Part shown: positions 33,586 to 45,600 of the stretch, piece after piece | How positions within the stretch are numbered: position 1 is the first letter of the stretch | Layout: every line of letters begins with the position of its first letter | Source: Gonatopus flavifemur | Lineage: Eukaryota > Arthropoda > Insecta > Hymenoptera > Dryinidae | Reading direction: 5' to 3' | DNA length: 64,000 nucleotides | Assembly (NCBI GenBank): GCA_018340375.1 | Contig: JAFFJZ010000001.1 | Coordinates: forward strand, 56,846,001 to 56,910,000 | Made by a program: the position numbers and the translations under genes | The notes under the pieces: model-generated | The model's input: only the letters and a program-made list of their open reading frames with translations | What the model was told of the DNA's origin: nothing | Databases searched by the model: none

Positions 33586-34075
33586 AAAAAAAACAGGCGG
33601 ATTTTGCGGTCACTCTTTGCAAACTTTGAATTCGAAACTTTACTGTTTCAAATGTAAAGAGTAGAAACGTATCGATGTCGATAAGTACATTGCTCATCTC
33701 AACTTTTAGCACATAATATATGTTATGAGACAATGAATTCGTGGAATTCACAATTTGAAGCCTCGAATCGCATCGCTGTTGTGCTATTTAGAGAAATTGA
33801 CAATTCCCTTTTTACCTCCATGTTCCTTATACATCAGGAAACGGAAGTATTGTAATAGGGTAAAAAATCGATGATGCAGAAAGGGGTATTCCACCTTTGC
33901 CAAACGCTTCACAACGTCGAAAAATCTCGATCCTCAGAAATGTCTGTGCGTGTGTGCATGTGCACTCTTTGGCGTACGATACCTCTCCTCAGAATGCACC
34001 GATCAGGATGATTCTTTTTACAATATTTTCGTCTCAGAGGCGCATTGAGGCCTATTGATTCTGGTTTCCTTATAC

Positions 34076-34379
34076 TACACGGAAAGACCAGGTCTATTGA
34101 TATTTAGAAAGAATTTATCAACGTTTAGAAAAATGACTGTCGAAGTAGGGAAAAAGAGGATTGCTGAAAAATATTCGTAATGAATCTACCAAAAATTCGT
34201 AGTCAAAATATTAACAGTTGATAATAGTCATCGGTATTTTTCACAGTGAAACTATCAATTGTTAATACATCGACTACGAATTTTTAGTAGACTCACTACG
34301 AATATTTTTCAGCGATCCTCGTTTTCTCTAAATTGACAGTCATTTTTCTCAATATTAATAGACCCGTTCTATCCGTGTA
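34076..34379. mobile_element. Fold-back MITE, TACACGGA ends, arms about 145 bases
   Basis: Left TACACGGAAAGACCAGGTCT and right (reverse complement) TACACGGATAGAACGGGTCT. The arms continue through AAAAATGACTGTC, TTGCTGAAAAATATTCGTA and ATTCGTAGTC. Both ends start with TA. Confidence 0.85.
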
Positions 34380-35154
34380 TGGTGGAATTCTGACATTCCA
34401 ACCTTATCCAAACAGTATTGATGTAATAATACTGTCCTAAGGTTGTCTGTCCAAGTGAAAGAATACTGTTCGAAGTCTGTCGAACAGTTGGTACAAATTG
34501 GAGAACAGTAATGACCTTGAATAGGAATAATTGTTTTTGTCAAAGGCTGGCAAACACATTTTTGCCAGTACCAGGGCATCTATCAGTTTCGGCAATGAGG
34601 GCCCGACGGTGAAAAATACAGCCCGTGTGGAAATTGATTCTTGGCGGTAGCCAGGGCCAAACTAGGCGTCCTTACTTTATTACAGGCCCCAGACAGGATT
34701 GTCACGCCCCCATTTGCGGGGCCTGTACTGGATTCCCAGCTTGGGCCTATGTAAGGTACCCACGATGGGGCCAATTCAGGCTTCGAAATTTGGGCCTTGG
34801 GAGGTATAATAAATTGTTGCGAAAATAATTAAATAAGATAAATATTTTACGGAGAAAATATTCCACCCAGCATCACTATGTTTATCCATTATTTGACTCC
34901 ATCAAAAAACCAGGAAAGCATTATTGGGCCCTAAAATTAATCACAAAGTCACTTGTCTTTGGTTTTTTTTGACATAGTTAGCCAATAGTTTGGAAATAAT
35001 AATTTTTGATGGAATATTTTTCCGTTGTTGCCCGTTGTTAACGTTGATTTATATTAAAAAAAAATAACAACAAATCGGTGTAAAGTATTAATAAAGTTCT
35101 TCGCATGAACATCAAGCAAACTCACAATATAAATGTATGGAATTTTCAACTCGA

Positions 35155-35389
35155 AACACTGAATCAAATGTCACGAAATGTTTCTAGAATGTTCCAGATT
35201 GCTAATATTCTGCCTTTGTAACGTTTCGGATGAAACACTTTAAAATAATATCTGTAAAACACTGTTTGATATTTCAAGGACGGTGCGGACATGTTATTTT
35301 GAGACATTTTATTCGAAACGTTACAATGGTAGGCCATCAGCAGTATCTGGAATGTTCCAGAAACGTTTAGCCACATTTTGTTCAGTGTT
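35155..35389. mobile_element. Fold-back MITE, AACACTGAA ends
   Basis: Left AACACTGAATCAAATGTCAC and right (reverse complement) AACACTGAACAAAATGTGGC. The arms also share GTTTCT(A/G)GAA, TTCCAGAT and TTGTAACGTTTCG. About 235 bases. Confidence 0.8.
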
Positions 35390-35837
35390 GAGAGTTCACC
35401 TTACTAGTTAATAAAATAAAAACAATATCAACTTTGCATATTCTTTAGCAGTAATCTTTGGAAATTATTACACTCAGAAATTATACAAGAAAAAAATATA
35501 GTTTTGTCCCATCAGGAAAAACTTGCCGGCCGATAATAGCAGCCCGGGTAGGCCCTACACGGGTTGTAGTTAGGTGCACCAAGATTCTCATAACAGGGAA
35601 ACACATTGGTAGCTCAGCTTAGAATATTGGGATACCTAATATATGCCCGTACAGGGCCTGTACTCAATACAGGACGCCCGGGAAAATTTCTACACGGGAG
35701 CTCAAAAATACAGTACTTTCTAAAAGAATCTAAGAATATTTCTCAGTTTTTCTAATAATATTGAAATGGTTCGTATTTTTGTGGAATTTCCTTCAACTAA
35801 ACTGAAATATTAAAAGAACTTGATGAATTTTAGGAAG

Positions 35838-36307
35838 TAGGAGAGACTGGGGCTGGTTGTTACAGGGTCTAAAACTTCTATATTCTTGTTATGGCTCTTC
35901 AGAATACTCATTCAGCTATCACCAAAGAGTATTCTAAGGAGCTTGAACGCTATCCATTGAAAAATACAGAAATTGTAGACCCTGTGACAACTTACCCCTG
36001 TCACAACCACCCTAGTAGAAATTTTTGATGGGACAATACCAGGGCCTGACGAGGCATGCCTGATTTCTTATCAGGTCCTCATCAGGTCCCTATTTTGCTC
36101 GATTTTATGGAAATCTCATCCGAACCCTATTGTACCCCTGCGTTACAACCCTATTTGAATCTTATTAGGGAAATCAGATAAGTCCCTTGTAAGGGCCTAA
36201 TAAGATTTTCCTTATTCATGGTTTCCGGATTCCAACCTGATCAGGACCTTATTAAAAATAGGGAACGCCTGATCAAATTTCTACTAGGGCAATCCCAGTC
36301 TCCCCTA
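35838..36307. mobile_element. Element with GGAGAGACTGGGG-like ends carrying nested elements
   Basis: GTAGGAGAGACTGGGGCTGG at the left faces the complement of GGGGAGACTGGGATT at the right. Inside, ACAGGGTCTA (35872) and TAGACCCTGTGA (about 35974) delimit a smaller fold-back, and the 36010-36289 MITE is inserted next to it. Confidence 0.55.
36010..36289. mobile_element. MITE with CCCTAGTAGAAATTT ends
   Basis: Left CCCTAGTAGAAATTTTTGAT and right (reverse complement) CCCTAGTAGAAATTTGATCA. The interior repeats ATCAGGTCC/GGACCTGAT-like words. The same terminal word recurs alone at 56427 and, degraded, at 35683, 57776 and 58538. Confidence 0.8.
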
Positions 36308-38822
36308 AATGGTAAAATCTCATGCTCAACTTTGTTCATTGTTCCTTCAACCCTGCAGGTTAAAGCCGAATCCCTCCAAACAATTTTCAAAAAATCCAAA
36401 TTTTTGTTTCCATAAATTGCTAGAAAATACTCTTATAAATGGTATGGACTTAGTATACGAAGCTGAAATGGATAAATTCACTTGTTTTCACGATTTCTCA
36501 CAAATAAAAACTTCAATCGGCTTTTTCTCGAAACCACGTTTTTTCAATTGAGTGTTACTCGTATTTCAAAACTATTGTACTCATCAACATGAACCAAACG
36601 GCATTTCACTCTTCAGATGTTCCTCTACGGTCGGTACTACAATAAAAAATATTCAATGTTATTTAAAAAAGTTATAAACAATTAAAAGTGCAAGAAAAGA
36701 GTCAAAAAATTCAAAAGTTCGCCATTTTGTTTTTTTTTTTTGGTAAAACTATTTCATTGTAGTACCGACCATAGCCAATTTTACACAGAATATGAAAACG
36801 TTTTGTGTTTTTACTTTCAGATGATTCGTTTCCGAGAAATGATGACACTCGCCAACAAATCGGACCAGTTTGAGCCGCCATTAAAGAAAAACAAAAATTT
36901 TGTCAAGTAATTAAATATTTGTACTTTCACCTGTAAGAAGTTTGATTCTGAAATGTTTCTTGTACTATAGATAAAATGTATTCAAAAGAAACACTTTTTT
37001 TGGAGGAGCCTGGCCTTAAGCATCGATAATTTTTCATTTTTCATGAGAAAAATCTAACAAAAATCTACGCAATAGATTCTCTTAAAAATTACTATACTTT
37101 CGAACTGCATTTCCTCTTAGCTTCTACGATTATTATTATGAAATCCCCCCCCAAAAAAAAACTCCAAAAAATTGGAGGTAGAATGATTTCCAACTCTCTC
37201 ATGAAAAATGAAATTCATTAGTATTTTTTTTTTCCAAATCTAGAAATTTTTTTATCCAATACTTCCAGTGTGTTGTTCAAAGTATAAAGAATTTCAGTGT
37301 CTATTCTCTGAAATCATTCGTTTCACTCCATCAAGTTTCAAAAGTGAGGAGTGAATTTTCATAAAAGAAATCATAGATATCGTTACGAAAACGATGCTAT
37401 TCATAAACCGTCATTCATTCTGAAAAAAACAAATAGTTTACACTCACTCACGGTTTTGTATTTCCATTTAGAATAATCCCTTCTGCGTGAGATCAGAATA
37501 ATTTTTCCTTCGTATCGTAAGAGCAAAGCGGGTGGTATTGAAATTATAAAAATGCGAGCGAAGCGAGCTCCGCTCAGATTTCAGAGGTACGAACGTAACA
37601 AGCGGTGTCGTCTACATTCATATAAATGCGAGCCTCGTTCATCGTACAATCCTTCCGACTCTTGATATCAAATTTCGCGGCAATGTTCAATCCAACATGC
37701 GACATTTGTTGTTAGAATGTTTTTTATTTTTATATTTCTAGCATGAAACAAAATTCGAATGATATCTTCTACAATTATAATAATTCTCTCAAATCGTTGT
37801 CCTACGGAGGATTTTGCATAATTTTTATATAATTTGTATCCAATTCTTCACTCGAAAGTGTACATACAATCAAATCACAACATAATATTTTTCAAAGTGA
37901 TGTCATTTATAAAATTCTCCAAGTGAGGATCACATAGGTGAAATCGAATGAAGATAAATTACACATCTATGAATTATAAGTGGATGATCTCGTTCTCAAG
38001 ACTTGAAATGTTGTATGCAGAAGAGGAAGATCGAGGATAAAGATGGATAATGATAATTTAATCATTCACAGATAGATTTGTAGTGGATGAACGTTTAAAG
38101 GTGAGTGACGTTAATAAAGGGACGAATATCAAACGTGTCTAACGATATAATTATCTTCATTATCGTTTCCTATCTTCTATCAATTAATTTCAAACATGTA
38201 TTCAATAGTTTTCCGATCTGATTTTCATTCGAACGATATTATTACAACGAAACAACTTTATATTATCAACCAATATTTTTCTCCTTATTTTCTTTCGTAT
38301 ACAGTGGTAGAAAACGTACTAATTCGATACTCAGCGCTAACTCTGTGAAATCTTTCGACTGAAATGATTTATGAGAATATTCTATGAGGCCAAGCGAATA
38401 CATTAAAATAATCCTTTCCAAATTTCTTATAGAATCTCAAGATGAATGATTTGAAAGATTCTATCAAATGAAGGAATTTTCTATTATTCGAGAATAAAGA
38501 TTGTCAGTAATATCACATTCAAATCCGATTTTATATTGAAAGTAGAAGGGAGTGGTTTGTTCGAGTACAACAAAAGAAGCGAATATTTCAAATCTTTTGA
38601 CAACAGATCACAATAAAATGTTATTAATTTGAAGCATCACTGCAGTTGATGTTATGGAAATGTTTCAAAAGTCCCCACACACATCGTTTTCATAAAACGT
38701 ATTCAAAGTGTTCTGTTTATAACGGAGAGTGAGAGAGAGATTTATAATACACACGAAGTACGTATGATTTATTCTCCCATAGACTTTGACAAATAAAAAA
38801 ATTCTTCATTACACGTTCTTAC

Positions 38823-38980
38823 CTGCCATACCATTCGAACATCGCATGCATGCGCTATGAATGTATTTTTATCAGAGAATCGGATCTCTTTCATACATTC
38901 CCCTAGAAACTTCAAGTAGAATTCTAACTCGTCACGAGATACGTGTATTTTAATACGGATCTCGCTAAACGGTACAAGAC
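38823..38980 (-). CDS. Candidate internal coding exon, unknown product
   Basis: Acceptor with a pyrimidine-rich tract (TTTTTTGTTCATTTAGTTGTTTAG|GT) and strong donor CAG|GTAAGA enclose 158 bases open in one frame: (G)LVPFSEIRIKIHVSRD, ELEFYLKFLGECMKEIRFSD, KNTFIAHACDVRMVWQ. The pattern is strand-helix-strand-like. Entry phase 1 matches the exon at 39780; exit phase 0 matches cytospin exon 2 (and possible acceptors just before cytospin exon 1). It could be an alternative cytospin N-terminus or part of another gene. I do not recognise the protein family. Confidence 0.45.
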
Positions 38981-39779
38981 CTAAACAACTAAATGAACAA
39001 AAAACATATTCTCCCTTGAAAATATTGATAAGGATCTGACTTATCGGGGAGGATGATCTCAAATTGATCTGCTTGGGAGAAAAGTTGTCTTTCCTAATGG
39101 CGCGTGTGTTGTCGCATCGTCTATGTTCATAAATATGCATGAGAACACATATGGTCCGGTTTAAAAATCCATGGGTTGTCAGCGTGAGAAGACGTATGAT
39201 TGCAAGCCTGTACTTAATTATAAATCGACGTGACAAAGCCAATTTGAAAAGTTTTTCTCACAGCTGATGATTTAATACTTTCATACCCTCGATGTGTATT
39301 TGATCGATTATGCATATACATTTATTTATTATAAATTTTTAATAAAAAAACAGAAAATACCAATGAAATTACTCAATCTGACTCACGCGTGAATGTGACA
39401 GGAAAAAAAAAAAGAAATTTGTCATTCCTGTATTCCCTGGGATAAGAAAATTCATTCATACAGCAACAAGATCACCGTCGTCGTCCATCGAATTCAAATG
39501 AGTATAAAAGGAAAAAGAAGATGAGAGGGATTTATCGGACGTGACCTCGGTAGATTGTAATTGCAGGTTATTATTGTGTATGATGGTGTGATGGTAAAAG
39601 CAACATCGCTCGATCCCCTGACGTTATTCTTAGTGGATCAAGGATCGTTCTTAAGGGCAATTTTCAAAAGAAAGAGGAAGAAAGGGAGATAATTGCCGAG
39701 ACTCTCGCGTGGTTGGATTGGGTATGAAAAAAATCAAAATAAAAAGAAATAAAAGAAGAGAGAAGCACTTGCAACTCAC

Positions 39780-39810
39780 CGCCTTCTTTTCTCTTGAAGA
39801 ACGAGTACAT
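39780..39810 (-). CDS. Candidate first coding exon (MYSFFKRKEG)
   Basis: ATG at 39810-39808 opens MYSFFKRKEG and one base of the next codon before donor GCG|GTGAGT. The initiation context is mediocre. Upstream on the minus strand is a pyrimidine-rich tract (about 39879-39925) like a 5' UTR. Phase 1 exit fits the 38980 acceptor exactly, giving MYSFFKRKEGGLVPFSEI across the join, with an intron of 799 bases. Short basic-aromatic starts of this kind resemble the [11 protein letters not shown] start of cytospin exon 1. Confidence 0.35.
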
Positions 39811-42058
39811 ACATATACAACACGACTTCGTTGAGGATTGTTTGAGCCTCGCGCTCTCTCGGTTAATCCCAAAGAGCGGAGAGGGAAGAAGATGATGATG
39901 ATGAAGAAGAAGAGGCAACACACAGCAGCAGAAGCTGCTTAAGGAGGCCACTACACGAAGGAAAGAGGAATCTGCAGACGTCTCTTACCACCGACATTCG
40001 ACCAGTTTTCTCATACGGTCGACATATGGCATGTACCCGGTGGCTTAAAAGGTTCTTTCGATACCATTTCCTATTATATACGAGTCTCTTGTTATATAGA
40101 TGAGAAGAAATCCCGAGTTGTTCTAGGTATCTGGTTGTATGACCGTATGAATTCCAACGCCGTGGAATTTTGTTTGTTTTTCTTTCAGGAAAAAGTCAGG
40201 GTTTCTATTCCATCTTCAACTTTCCTTGCGAAATAATCAAGATCGATCATCGAAAATTCATTGAAGGAAAATAAAATACTTCGATTAAGAACTGGGATCT
40301 GGGTTGCCTCTGAATCATAATTTCTTGTCCGTGCACTCGTGTTATACCAACAATTCATCTGGTTCCAACAACAACGAGTGCAAGTATTAGAACAAAAACT
40401 CATCATCGTCATTACGGTGCAATGATGTACATCAAATTATCTGTTTCTTTTCGAAGTATTTTTGCGATACCTTCACTATAAACTACAATTCGATTGAGTG
40501 GAACACCGATGGTTTGCGTTGTTTTAAGATACCTGTTACTGTATTCGCAACTAAAAGCAACTGTCGATGCATCTTTTTGCAGTCTCAACATACAGCGAGC
40601 TTATAGAGCATCCCGAACGTTATAACAGTTCTAAAAGCATTTCTGCGAAAAAGCCCCGTTATATCGGTAATGGGCAATTTTTTGCTCTGAGAAATCACAA
40701 AAGTAAACCATCTTACAGCTATCTATCTTTCTCTATACAATATTGCTATAAAATGTTCCTGAATTGATTTTCAATCCAATCTTTATTGAGGACAGTTTCC
40801 TGGCAGCGAGATGACTTCAATGTGACTGGAATATGGTGATCGTAAATGATAAAACCCTCCACAACTTTCCAATAGAATGTCACACATGTTTTTAACGTGT
40901 CTCCCTGTTCTTTCGAGGCATAATACATCCAATAATTTTATTTTGGAACTTTGTAAAATCTAAATTCGAATACAAAGAGATCGTTTGTACACAACAATAT
41001 ACCAAGTATGGAATTTAATATAACAGACCTTTCACACTCTTACGGGAAGTCAAAGCATAAATCAAGTAATTTATGATGCTTGACGAAACGTAACAGATAC
41101 GAGGGGAGCCCTAGATTCTATCCCAAACAACAGAAATCGAACGAAAGATTTGTCCGCGTCCTCTCGAGAATAATTCGTATACGAGAATCGAATATTTCTT
41201 ATCCTTGTAATTTGAAACCAAAATATATTATACGAAAGTTGTTTCGAATAGGGGCAGTCAACGAATTCATTTGATTCGCTTTAATCTTACGAGAAGTATC
41301 TAGTCAATAACGAAGAGATCAAGAGGTGAAAGGTTCGATAGTGAAATGTGGAAGAATGTATATAATCTTGCTACTTAAAATGAAAGATTATTATATGAAT
41401 TATATTCTTTCGGAGTATTTTTTCCCCCTAAATTGATAGCTGTCTTTAAATTTGATGGTGATGATCGATGATTATCATCATGGGTGAAGATAAAAAACTG
41501 GTTGTTAACTCGTTCAACTAATGGAACTTTCAAAACTTATCTAGCTTAGAGACTAATGAGCTGTTTAAAAAAACACGATGGAAGTAATATTTCGCGTAAA
41601 CGAAATCGCAACATGAGAATATTTATATATTTATAAAATATAAAATCGACAGTAATGGTATCTGGTAACCGATAAGGGATTCATCAGTTTACTTCTTCTT
41701 CTTGTAAGAGACTAATGAGGGAAGTTAGAATCAGCGATTCGTTGCTGAATGAAAAATTCCTCATTATCAACTCAAACTTCAACGAAATTGAATAAATTCG
41801 AATAACAAAATACCCAGCTGCTGAAAACCCAAATTCTTGCAGTGCATTCTTTATTCGATGTTTGTAGTTAATTCGAGAAGATCAACACCGATGATTCATC
41901 AGATTTTGTGAGTTTGGATTTTTGTTTCGTTTTTATAACCGATCAAAACTTCAGGAACCCCCGATAGCATCGGGAGGTTTTTTAACTTGCTCACACAGGG
42001 AACGTTCAAATGAGATCCCAGGACGTTCTAAGAACGTCACATGTATGTCCCGTAATGT

Positions 42059-42692
42059 CCCATGCAGAAAATGCCGACTTCCAACCAACCATAACAATCG
42101 AAACAGTACTGGTACAACACTGATTACCAGGGTTGGTTGCCAACGTTGTAACGTGGTTGAAGTAACAACCAGTACAATGTTGTTGTCACGCCGATAGTCA
42201 ATGCTGATTTGCCAACGTTGATTTAAAACTCGTTCAACGTTATCCATTATGTGTGGTTTAATACGGCAAAATTTTGAAGAAATTATTATTCATGTTCTCG
42301 AATTGACTTCTTCACATGTTTTCGGATTCTTCATTCGTTTCAAGAAACGATTCAAACTTCAGCAACATACGAACAGATGTGTTATATTTTTTACTTTTGA
42401 TATCAACATGGACATTAGCTCAAAATATATAATTATTTTCATTAGCTACGTACAAAGGCTTAAATGGATTACCATCACCGGTTGAAAATCAATTGTCAAT
42501 GTTGGTATACAATGAAAAACCAGTACTGATTCAGGGTTGATGTTAACGTTGACCCAGTATTGGTGAACAACGCCGTACCAGTGTTGATCAGCGTTATCAT
42601 TCCGGGTTTATTCCAACGTTGTTTGCCAACAGTTGGCAGTTGGCAAATAACGTTATTCCAGTACTGGGTCGTTCGTCAATTTCTGCATGGGG
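42059..42692. mobile_element. Fold-back element with CCCATGCAGAAA ends, rich in CCAACGTTG and CCAGTACTGG
   Basis: Left CCCATGCAGAAAATGCCGAC; right (reverse complement) CCCATGCAGAAATTGACGAA. Both flanks carry many short palindromes (CCAACGTTG, CAGTACTGGT, CAACGTT), while the centre (about 42250-42480) is plain A+T-rich sequence. Outer words GGGAACGTTC (41999) and GAACGTTCTGTGTCG (42827) hint at a larger host element. Confidence 0.65.
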
Positions 42693-45600
42693 TTCTATTC
42701 ATCTTCACCAAGCGATGTTTTGGGAGCGTGTTCAATGAAGGTGTCGATGACGTTCTGCGATGCTACACATACTATATATTTGTAAAGGTTAGTTTCAATG
42801 AAATCACGTTTGGAAACCATAATAAGAACGTTCTGTGTCGGATAAAAAGAATCTACCGCGAACGTATTCAGTTGCACCAAAAATGAAGGTTCTCTAAACA
42901 TATCCAAACCTACTGGCGCCAGACGAAGGCACGTAGAACTTAGGTTATGTTGCTAAAAAGTCCATAAGACTTCTAATGTTACTTATCTGGGACATTCCTT
43001 ATTGGCAATCCTTGGATATGTCTTTTTCGTCTGCGTAAACACCATGAATAATTTTGCGTCATTAACACAAGTATGATTTATCATTGGCTGAGAATGTAAT
43101 GTAGAAGTATTTGACAATCATCCGATGCTAGTCCGACTAAGAATTTATTTCCTGAAATTAATTAGGTTAATTTTAATCCCGCTTGGATCCTGACAAGAAT
43201 TATCACGCTTGACAATCAGAAGCAGTAACACATACCGGATCAAAGAATTAAGATCTTGGGAAATAAAGTTGGATTCGTAGGGTGTTGGAAAGTTCCAGAA
43301 ATTCATCAGCTAAAGGATGGGAGAACTGATTAGATGTAGATCTAGATCTCACACCTGGACATTGTATTATATATGATTTAAATAGTCCATGACCAAGGAT
43401 TGATGATTCAACGTTCGATCATCACCACCCTATCCCGATATCATTTCTAAATGATTAATCACCTTGATCTCCCAGGAATGCAATAATTAGAAAAATTACG
43501 CAACCAAGTTGTACAATTTATGATAAAAAAATACGGTATTTAAATGGGTTCGTCGTTAGATATCGCAATGTGAGATGTACATAGGTTATCTCGCGGTGAT
43601 GAAAATTGCACACGAGGTAAGATGCACCGTTTGTCTCGCGTCTCGTCGTAAAAGGCAGGTAGTAGGTAGAGAAGCAGACTCTCGGGTCATTCGTAGCTTG
43701 GTTAATGGTGTTCCATAATACCGTATACCGGTTAGAGGACGATAGACAAATACAATATGTATGTACGTATATATGTATGTCTGGAGATCCTTATTTACAC
43801 GAGCATCTGCTGCACGTGTGTACATATATTGTGGAAACCGGTATATATGCGGCTTTAGTTACTATTTGAGTTTTTCCGTCGAGAGAGTAGCGGAAATGCG
43901 ACATTCGACACTCCACGGTCTGTCTTTACTATAATGTATAATCTGCCTGGAAACCACAGGGTTTCTAGGAATTTCAATCAGTTTCGAAGAGATCGGTTCA
44001 ATTATACCTCATAATTGAAAAGATGAAAGCTCCGTGTTTGTAAAGATAGAATTACACCACATGTAACAAATTACTTTGATTCATTTTATCGTAGGAACGA
44101 ACTATGGATTTACAATATGGTATATTTTGAAAATCCTACGAGGATTGATTTTTCAAGTGCTGATTAAATTTTTAAAGATTAATATTAGGAAATTATTTTT
44201 AGCATTCCTTAGATTTTATATTAGGGCCTACTAAGGGCCGAATAGAGATCTTCTTTTATAATCAATTCACACAAAAATATGAGTCTCGCAATGTGTAACA
44301 AAAAGTAATATCTCCGTAATTTTTCCCAAAATTTAGGACAAAATGTAGAAAAAACAGTACTGTGATTATTAAAGTGGTGTTGATTTATCGAAGTTGTGAA
44401 GGAATACCAAAGAATGAGTTGGGGTAGGGCATAGTCGGGAAACCGCAAAACACCATTTTTCTGTGGAGACCCTCAAACTTGATCATAATCTGAAATTTCT
44501 TGTCGCATTAAATTACAAAAACCGCGAACAAAGAGATCACATGTATTGTCTCTCGTTTCGTTTTTTTCCCTTCCACGATTATCGATGAACAAATCCCTTT
44601 AAACGGAACGTGTATTCAATTTAGTATCTTCAATGAAAAATAATTACAGACGGAATAATTTGTTTTCCTCTTTTGATACATTTTTTTACAGATGAATTAT
44701 GGATTTGTGTTTCTAATATAAATGTCGAGGTGTTTTTAATTCGTCCCCGTTTTGCTCCAAAAATTGAACCAGAGTAGATATAACCCACCTCACCCACTCT
44801 GAGACCAGTTTGTGTAGCTGGAATGGATTCAACCCTGAGAGCGTATGAACGTTCATTCAACAGATTGTACATGGCACTTTTCGCTGGTAGTGAAATGTTT
44901 GTTCTTCCGATACAGAATATATGGTTGAATATATGTTTGTACAATGAAAACATTGTGTACTTCATACTGTACGAACACGATGTAGGGCAGTAAAAGGCGG
45001 ATTCTGAGAAGAACTTGAAGATAACTCTGTACTTTATGTATATACATAATATATAAAGAGATACTCCTTTGAGTGTTAGTAGAAATAAATTCAAATATCA
45101 ATTAGAAACATCTCAGTTATTGGTTGAATAATGATTTTAGGTTTGAAGCGCCAATACCTGCACCGGGACTCCAGTAATTTTATATAAGTTTATTTAGAAA
45201 ATATTGAATCTCTTGAACGTGACAAATGTTTTCAATACATTTGGAAATGTACTGAAGTTAGGGAACGGTGTGTATCAAATTGAGCCAATGTACGTATAAA
45301 TTTTCTTGTAGTTTGTAATCCACTGATTCCATTGATAGAGATTTCATCACCCTATATAGAAATCCCACAAAGAATTATATTCCACGTCTATGAGCTCCAA
45401 TTCGCCAACTATTCCAATCCACCTTCATAAAAGATTACCGATAAGTGGTAATATTTTTATGAAATGATCTATTATAGCATAAATACCATAACTTTAGCAC
45501 GAAAAAGTATACCCACGTTATCACACGATCGATTCACTCCAACCTACCATGAAAACATGATATAGCATTAACCAACCTCGTTACACCCTCTGACATTCAG

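Larger units (their letters stand above)
27858..38822. other. Upstream of cytospin exon 1: likely 5' UTR/promoter, then repeat-rich sequence
   Basis: The first kilobase left of 29 kb probably holds the cytospin 5' UTR and promoter; I could not fix a start site. It contains microsatellites at 28632 and 29281. From 30.7 to 36.3 kb the DNA is a dense cluster of MITEs, listed separately. Between 36.3 and 38.8 kb I see no gene; there is a short G+C-richer palindromic patch near 37553-37577. Confidence 0.6.

Noticed and set aside
39664..39951. 95-codon minus-strand ORF around the MYSFFKRKEG start
   Set aside because: Starts at GTG and runs through the likely donor into Phe/Ser-rich intron. Only the short ATG-to-donor part was kept.
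42560..42886. 108-codon plus-strand ORF
   Set aside because: Lies across the right arm of an inverted-repeat element and is built from its short palindromes.
44630..45094. 154-codon minus-strand ORF
   Set aside because: Ile/Phe/Tyr-rich as expected from A+T-rich DNA. A short stretch (RVGEVGYIYSGSIFGAKR) looked protein-like, but I found no splice sites or family.
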